In this document: positions 59,508-64,000 of the stretch, piece after piece | How positions within the stretch are numbered: position 1 is the first letter of the stretch | Layout of the letters: each line of letters begins with the position of its first letter | NCBI GenBank assembly: GCA_903900705.1 | Contig: CAIUOG010000057.1 | Location: 1-64,000 of the forward strand | Reading direction: 5' to 3' | DNA: 64,000 bases | Source of the DNA: an uncultured Acidobacteriia bacterium | GTDB taxonomy: Bacteria > Acidobacteriota > Terriglobia > Bryobacterales > Bryobacteraceae | Notes under the pieces: model-generated | Database searches by the model: none | What the model was told of the DNA's origin: nothing | What the model saw: only the letters and a program-made list of their open reading frames with translations | Translations under genes and position numbers: made by a program

Positions 59508-60182
59508 TTAAGTCCCGCGCCGGTTGCCGTAAAGATAAACGTGCAGCCGCGGGCTGAAGCGGTAGCCGTACTGTTTGCACAGCTCCGCAACCCATGCCCC
59601 GCGTTCGTTCAGGACATCCGCGCTGGTGCCTTCCGGCATCAGGACGACCTTGTGCGCCGGCGCCTGCACCGCGTCAATCACCTGTTGCGCTTCCGCCAGA
59701 TCTTCGCGCTTCGCGATCACGAATTTCAGCTGATAATCAAACTCACCGGTCAAACGCCGCAGCACCTCCGGCTGCAGGCGAAGGCGCTCATGCTGCTGCC
59801 GGAACGGCCCTTCCGGCGTGGAATTCGCGAGCTTCGGGCTGATGCTCATCAGATCGCAGGCCACCGGCGCAAACACCGTGCCCGCGGTCTCAAACGTGAT
59901 GTGCATGCCGAGTTCGCGGTAACGGCTCGCCAGTTCCGCAATCCCCGGCGCGATCATTGGCTCGCCCCCGGTAAGCACGACGTGCCGCGCCGCCGCGTAC
60001 TCCGCGGTGCGCGCCAGTATGCCGTCAATCGAAATCTCTTCCCCTTCCGGCTGCCATGAAGTGTAGGGCGTATCGCACCAGGAGCACCGCAGATTGCAGC
60101 CGGTCGTCCGTACAAAGATGGAGGGCACGCCCATCAGGCCGCCTTCGCCCTGCACGGAATAGAAGATCTCAGAGATTCGCAT
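59508..60182 (-). CDS. queE: 7-carboxy-7-deazaguanine synthase
   Basis: A 224-residue radical SAM enzyme that rearranges carboxytetrahydropterin to CDG on the path to queuosine or preQ0. EIFYSVQGEGGLMGVPSIFVR and the C-x3-C-x2-C cluster motif in CNLRCSWCDTPYT are characteristic, with VVLTGGEPM following. The start at 60182 gives the standard N-terminus and leaves one base after the queC stop; an upstream ATG at 60212 lies inside queC. queD and queF are not in the window. Confidence 0.95.
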   Translation of the reverse strand: MRISEIFYSVQGEGGLMGVPSIFVRTTGCNLRCSWCDTPYTSWQPEGEEISIDGILARTAEYAAARHVVLTGGEPMIAPGIAELASRYRELGMHITFETAGTVFAPVACDLMSISPKLANSTPEGPFRQQHERLRLQPEVLRRLTGEFDYQLKFVIAKREDLAEAQQVIDAVQAPAHKVVLMPEGTSADVLNERGAWVAELCKQYGYRFSPRLHVYLYGNRRGT

Positions 60183-60183
60183 G

Positions 60184-60864
60184 TCAGAGGCTGACGGCGG
60201 CGTCCACAACACCAGCCTCGCGGAAGCCCTTCGCGCGCAACAGGCAGGAATCGCAGGAGCCGCAGGGTCTGCCCTCCGTGCCCGGATCGTAGCAACTCCA
60301 TGTCAGGCCGAAGGGCACACCGTACTTCTCGCCCAGGCGAACAATTTCCGCCTTCGACAGGCTGATGAGCGGCGTATGGATCTTCACCCGCGTCACGCCG
60401 TCCACACCCACGCGCGTCGCCAGATTGGCCATCTTTTCGAAGGCCTCAATGAACTCCGGCCGGCAATCCGGATAGCCGGAATAATCGAGCGCATTCACGC
60501 CGATGAAGATGTCGTTCGATTCCAGCACTTCCGCCCAGGCGAGCGCGAAGGAAAGGAAGATCGTGTTGCGCGCCGGAACGTACGTGATCGGAATGTCCGC
60601 GTTCATCGACGCCTCATCGCGACCCTTGGGGACATCGATATCATCCGTCAGCGCGGAATGGCCGAACACGCGCAGATCAATCTTCGCCACGCGGTGCACG
60701 GTCGCGCCCAGCGCTTCGGAAACCCGGCGCGCAGCTTCCAGTTCCACGCTGTGCCGCTGCCCGTAGTCGAAAGAGAGCGCGTAGCACTCGTAGCCCAGCT
60801 TTCGCGCGTAGGCCAGACACGTGGCCGAATCCAGCCCGCCGCTCAGTAAACAAACCGCTTTCAT
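60184..60864 (-). CDS. queC: 7-cyano-7-deazaguanine synthase
   Basis: A 226-residue enzyme converting CDG to preQ0. N-terminal PP-loop [40 protein letters not shown], and the zinc-binding C-terminus with [15 protein letters not shown]. Standard length and motifs. First of the two queuosine-pathway genes on the reverse strand, divergent from the glycosyltransferase-like gene 34 bases away. Confidence 0.96.
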   Translation of the reverse strand: MKAVCLLSGGLDSATCLAYARKLGYECYALSFDYGQRHSVELEAARRVSEALGATVHRVAKIDLRVFGHSALTDDIDVPKGRDEASMNADIPITYVPARNTIFLSFALAWAEVLESNDIFIGVNALDYSGYPDCRPEFIEAFEKMANLATRVGVDGVTRVKIHTPLISLSKAEIVRLGEKYGVPFGLTWSCYDPGTEGRPCGSCDSCLLRAKGFREAGVVDAAVSL

Positions 60865-60898
60865 TCGTCCCTCTGCATCTATAACTTAGAATCGTTAA

Positions 60899-62242
60899 AT
60901 CACGCCCCAAAACGCAATCTCTGAATCGTCAAAACCAAACGGACGGCCCGCATGGCTTTGGCCGGCCGCCGCGGCACTGGCCCTGGTCACGCTGTTTTTC
61001 GCTCTGAATTACCGGGCTTACGACGGTTTCTTCCAGGATGACGAGCTGGATAACCTGTCCTGGGCGCCGTCCCGCCCCGCCTCCGAATTCGTCGCCGGGC
61101 TACTCAAAGTCACCTTCGACCCCTCGAACTTCCGGCCGCCCGGGCATCTCTACTTCACACTTACCGGAAGGGCGTTCGGCATGGATTTCGCGCCCTACAT
61201 AACGCCGATTCTGGCCATTCACCTCATCAACGTCGTGCTGCTGTTCCTCATTCTGCGCCGCCTGAAGTCCGGCGTCTGGCACGCGCTGGCCGGCGCGGCA
61301 TTCTTCGCCCTCAGCGCTACCGCCATGGACGCCTGGTGGAAGCCGATGTACGTTTTCGATCTGCTCTGTACCACTTTCAGCCTCACCAGTCTGCTGCTGT
61401 GGATGCATGGCAGACGGCTGCCCGCCTTTGTGGCCTTCTGGTTCGCCTACAAGTCCAAGGAACTGGCGGTGATGCTGCCCGCCGTCCTGTTCGTCTACGA
61501 GTTCCTGCTGGGCGATGCGCGCAAGGGCTGGCGGCGCTTCCTGCCGCTCATTCCGTTCTTCGCCACCTCGCTCTCATTCGGACTGCAGGGCATTCTGCTC
61601 AATCCCAATAAGAACAACGACTACACCTTCCGCTTCACCCTGGATTCGCTCCGCGCCACCCTGCCCTTCTATGCGCGACGCCTGTTTTTCATACCCTTCG
61701 GCGGGGCGCTGCTTTTCGTTCTGGCGCTGATTCCGGATCGCCGCATCTGGTTCGGCCTGCTGGCCATGTGCCTGTTCCTGTTCACGCTGCTCTTCCTGCC
61801 CGGTCGTCTGTTCGAGGCCTACACCTATCTGCCTCTCACCGGCGCCGTGATTGCCATGACAGCCGCCGGTTCGCGCCTGAACCCCGCCGTGGTCTGGATT
61901 CTGCTGGCCCTCTGGTTCCCCTGGAACTACCGTCAGCTGAACCAGGAGCAGACGGCCAAACTCGCCGCGGATGATGAGGTCTTTGTCTACGTCGATAAGC
62001 TCCAGTCCTGGGCTGCGAAGCATCCGGAAGTAAAGACGCTGGTCTACACCGCCGCGCCGCCTTCGCTGCACGATTGGGGCGTCACGGCCGCATGGAACAT
62101 CGGCCATCATACCGCCGGCCTCAAGGCGCTCTACCGGGACTGGCCGCAGTCCGCCAAAGCCATCGGCGAAGAGACCGTCGCGTACGCCACGTGGGACGGC
62201 GGCACGCGCACGATGTCCATTCAGATACACTCTCCCCATTAG
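60899..62242 (+). CDS. GT-C-type membrane glycosyltransferase-like protein, start codon unclear
   Basis: The reading frame is open from a TAA at 60896-60898 to 62242, about 447 residues. Coding character begins by about residue 20: a first helix (WPAAAALALVTLFFALNYRAY), then FFQDDELDNLSWAP, where the acidic pair after helix one matches the GT-C catalytic position, then NFRPPGHLYF, and about eight further helices. The first canonical in-frame start is ATG 61181, which would delete helix one and the acidic motif. No ATG, GTG or TTG occurs earlier; ATC (60899 or 60914) or CTG would be needed, or the sequence has an error. Start given is the frame opening, not a claimed initiation codon. Confidence 0.65.
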   Translation: MTPQNAISESSKPNGRPAWLWPAAAALALVTLFFALNYRAYDGFFQDDELDNLSWAPSRPASEFVAGLLKVTFDPSNFRPPGHLYFTLTGRAFGMDFAPYITPILAIHLINVVLLFLILRRLKSGVWHALAGAAFFALSATAMDAWWKPMYVFDLLCTTFSLTSLLLWMHGRRLPAFVAFWFAYKSKELAVMLPAVLFVYEFLLGDARKGWRRFLPLIPFFATSLSFGLQGILLNPNKNNDYTFRFTLDSLRATLPFYARRLFFIPFGGALLFVLALIPDRRIWFGLLAMCLFLFTLLFLPGRLFEAYTYLPLTGAVIAMTAAGSRLNPAVVWILLALWFPWNYRQLNQEQTAKLAADDEVFVYVDKLQSWAAKHPEVKTLVYTAAPPSLHDWGVTAAWNIGHHTAGLKALYRDWPQSAKAIGEETVAYATWDGGTRTMSIQIHSPH

Positions 62243-62248
62243 GGTTCC

Positions 62249-63526
62249 ATGAAAATTCCACATCTCCGCTGGATCATCGCCGCGATGCTCTTCCTCGCGA
62301 CGGCGGTCAATTATGCCGACCGGCAGGCGCTCGCCGTCGTTTCCGACCGCATCCGCAACGAGTTTGCGATGTCGGAGGTCGATTACTCGCGCATCCTTGC
62401 CGGCTTCTTCCTCGCCTACGCCATCATGTACGCGGGGTCCGGCCATATTGTGGACAAACTCGGCACGAAGAAGAGCTTCTCGCTGTTTATCGGCGTGTGG
62501 TCGCTGGCTTCCATGCTGCACGTCTTCGCTACAGGCGTCTGGTCGTTCGGCGCCTGCCGCTTCCTGCTGGGCCTGGGGGAGCCTGGCAACTGGCCCGCCG
62601 CCACCAAAGCCATCTCGGAATGGTTTTCCCCCAAACAGCGCGCATTGGGCGTGGGGATTTTCAACGCGGGCTCCTCCGCCGGTTCCGCCCTCTCGCCGCC
62701 GCTCATCTCGTTCCTGACCCTCCGCTACGGCTGGCATTTCGCCTTCATCGCGGTCGCCGGCTTTGGCTTTATCTGGCTCTTTTTCTGGTGGATTCTCTAC
62801 GATTCCCCGCACACCAATCACTGGCTGCGCGAAAGCGAGTACCGGGAGTTCAAAGACGACGTGCCGCCGCTCGAAAAGCCGCGCAACGCGGAGTCCGCGC
62901 CCAAAGCCCCGTGGGGCGAGATTGTCCGCAAACGCGAGGCCATCGCGCTCTGCCTCGCGCGGACGTTTACCGATCCCGTGATTTACTTCGTCATCTTCTG
63001 GCTGCCCGCCTACCTGGTCAAGGAACGCCACTTCGACCAGAAATCCATCGGCCAGTATTCGTGGGTGCCCTTCATATTCGGCGGCATCGCTTATATGCTG
63101 GGCGGCTATCTCTCCGGCATGCTGATGCACAAGGGCTGGTCTCTGCCGCGCGCCCGCAAACGCATTATGCTGCTGGGCGCGCTGTGCCTGCCGGTGGCGA
63201 TCGCGGCTCCGTTTACGCCGAATGCCGCTCTTGCCATTGGCGCCATCTGCTTCATCACCTTCGGCCACGGCTTCTGGACGGCCAACCTGCAGACCCTGCC
63301 GGCGGATCTTTTCCCCGGTCCCGAAGTGGGCACCGTTTCCGGCTTCTCCGGCATGGGCGGGGCAATCGGCGGCATGTTCGCGCAGTTGGGAACAGGCTAC
63401 GTCGTGTCCCGCTTCTCCTACGCGCCCATTTTCCTGATCGCCGGCCTCATGCATCCGCTGTGCATGGTGATTATCTACAAAATGCTGCCGGATTCGCGCT
63501 TTCGGTATCACGTGCAGCCGGCCTGA
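62249..63526 (+). CDS. MFS transporter, anion:cation symporter (hexuronate-type) family
   Basis: A 425-residue twelve-helix transporter. NYADRQALAVVSDRI in helix one, the SGHIVDKLGTKKSF loop 2-3 signature, CRFLLGLGEPGNWPAATKAISEWF and NAGSSAGSALSPPLISFL are typical of ExuT/GudP-like symporters for sugar acids. Substrate is not certain. It starts seven bases after the glycosyltransferase-like gene, so the two are probably co-transcribed. Confidence 0.9.
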   Translation: MKIPHLRWIIAAMLFLATAVNYADRQALAVVSDRIRNEFAMSEVDYSRILAGFFLAYAIMYAGSGHIVDKLGTKKSFSLFIGVWSLASMLHVFATGVWSFGACRFLLGLGEPGNWPAATKAISEWFSPKQRALGVGIFNAGSSAGSALSPPLISFLTLRYGWHFAFIAVAGFGFIWLFFWWILYDSPHTNHWLRESEYREFKDDVPPLEKPRNAESAPKAPWGEIVRKREAIALCLARTFTDPVIYFVIFWLPAYLVKERHFDQKSIGQYSWVPFIFGGIAYMLGGYLSGMLMHKGWSLPRARKRIMLLGALCLPVAIAAPFTPNAALAIGAICFITFGHGFWTANLQTLPADLFPGPEVGTVSGFSGMGGAIGGMFAQLGTGYVVSRFSYAPIFLIAGLMHPLCMVIIYKMLPDSRFRYHVQPA

Positions 63527-63542
63527 GCGACCCCCGACGCGG

Positions 63543-64000
63543 CTAGGCGATCCGTCTTCCGGCGTCGATTTTGAGATAGAGAATCGCGCCCAGCACGGCC
63601 AGTCCGGCGATCGCGACGAAGATGGAGTTCCAGCCGAAATACTTCACCAGATAACCGGCGGAAGAGGTGGAAACGAAACCACCGAAATTCCCCAGCGAGT
63701 TCATCACGCCGGAGACCGAACCGGCGTAGTCGCCGCCGATATCGAGCGGAATCGCCCAGGACACGCCCACGGTGAGCTCGAAGAAGAACAGGGAAGCGCA
63801 GCTGAACCAGACGCTCTGCACCGGGTCCGGCGCGTAACAGGCCGCCAGCACGGCGACGGCGCCCAGCAGGAAGCCGGTGATCGCCACCACCCGCCGCGCC
63901 CAGGCAAGGCCCAGCTTCGTGCGGCTCAGAATGTCGGAGATGGAGCCACCCGCCAGATCGCCCACCACGCCCGCCAGCAGCGTCAGGCTCGCAAAGACGC
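63543..64000 (-). CDS. MFS transporter (partial, C-terminal part)
   Basis: The last 150 or so residues of a second anion:cation symporter-type MFS protein, continuing beyond the window end without a start codon that is clearly its own. Segments GDLAGGSISDILSRTKLGLAWARR (loop 8-9 type), GVSWAIPLDIGGDYAGSVSGVMNSLGNFGGF and KYFGWNSIFVAIAGLAV match the family. It converges with the preceding MFS gene (16-base gap). Substrate unknown. Confidence 0.82.
   Translation of the reverse strand, partial: VFASLTLLAGVVGDLAGGSISDILSRTKLGLAWARRVVAITGFLLGAVAVLAACYAPDPVQSVWFSCASLFFFELTVGVSWAIPLDIGGDYAGSVSGVMNSLGNFGGFVSTSSAGYLVKYFGWNSIFVAIAGLAVLGAILYLKIDAGRRIA

Noticed and set aside
61574-63511. A 645-codon reverse-strand open frame opposite the glycosyltransferase-like and MFS genes.
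   Set aside because: It runs across two real forward genes and their boundary and has no recognisable motifs.

Overview
This 64 kb window is GC-rich bacterial chromosome and most resembles an acidobacterium of the Bryobacterales / Candidatus Solibacter type. That placement is inferred from content: a very large TonB-dependent receptor with an N-terminal carboxypeptidase-regulatory-like domain, a secreted beta-propeller ending in what looks like the Solibacter-type C-terminal domain (TIGR03437-like), many Sec/Tat-exported proteins of unknown function, and tightly packed genes with frequent 4-base ATGA overlaps. No insertion sequence, prophage, CRISPR array or rRNA operon was seen. Two tRNA genes are present, Gly-GCC and Arg-CCT.

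Layout. 0.2-9.3 kb: a hydroxyacid-oxoacid transhydrogenase-type alcohol dehydrogenase, tRNA-Gly, a sulfur assimilation operon (cysH-cysC-PHP phosphoesterase), tRNA-Arg, purD, then mnmG-parA-parB with two perfect parS palindromes between mnmG and parA; rsmG, often found here, is absent. 9.3-16.3 kb: a MerR regulator, an isolated CpaF-type secretion ATPase, a KdpDE-like two-component pair, metF, a TIM-barrel protein, and three reverse-strand genes (Cys-rich protein, secreted protein, FecR-domain protein). 16.4-24.7 kb: a forward run of propeller protein, thiL, methyltransferase, mutarotase-like protein, UDP-glucose dehydrogenase, cmk and lysC. 24.7-31.2 kb: a reverse operon (flippase-like membrane protein, nrdR, exported M20 peptidase), then a forward ECF sigma / anti-sigma / B-box membrane protein / LiaF-like / DUF4097 operon that looks like an envelope-stress module.

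31.2-42.6 kb: a secreted GHL10/PgaB-like glycoside hydrolase overlapping a TPR plus beta-barrel outer-membrane protein (resembling the periplasmic and outer-membrane half of an exopolysaccharide exporter, with no synthase nearby), two small exported proteins, DedA, a PpiD/SurA-type folding factor, and the TonB receptor with a clear terminator. 42.6-50.4 kb: two alpha-oxoamine synthases (kbl and a divergent paralogue) around a DUF2147 protein, a Tat-exported M24 peptidase, a two-component pair and rfbB. 50.4-64 kb: a large GH63-like glucosidase, an APC permease, a c-type cytochrome fused to a ComEA-like helix-hairpin-helix domain, a membrane HD-GYP/GAF/GGDEF protein, a structured 400-base gap, a subtilase with NVVWG repeats, queE-queC, a GT-C glycosyltransferase-like gene with no canonical start codon, and two MFS transporters (the second cut by the window end).

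The best candidates for something undescribed are the glycoside hydrolase / TPR-barrel pair, the five-gene ECF operon, the haem-HhH fusion, the NVVWG-repeat subtilase with its structured leader, and the glycosyltransferase whose reading frame opens without ATG, GTG or TTG. Functions are read from sequence motifs by eye; no database search was run.
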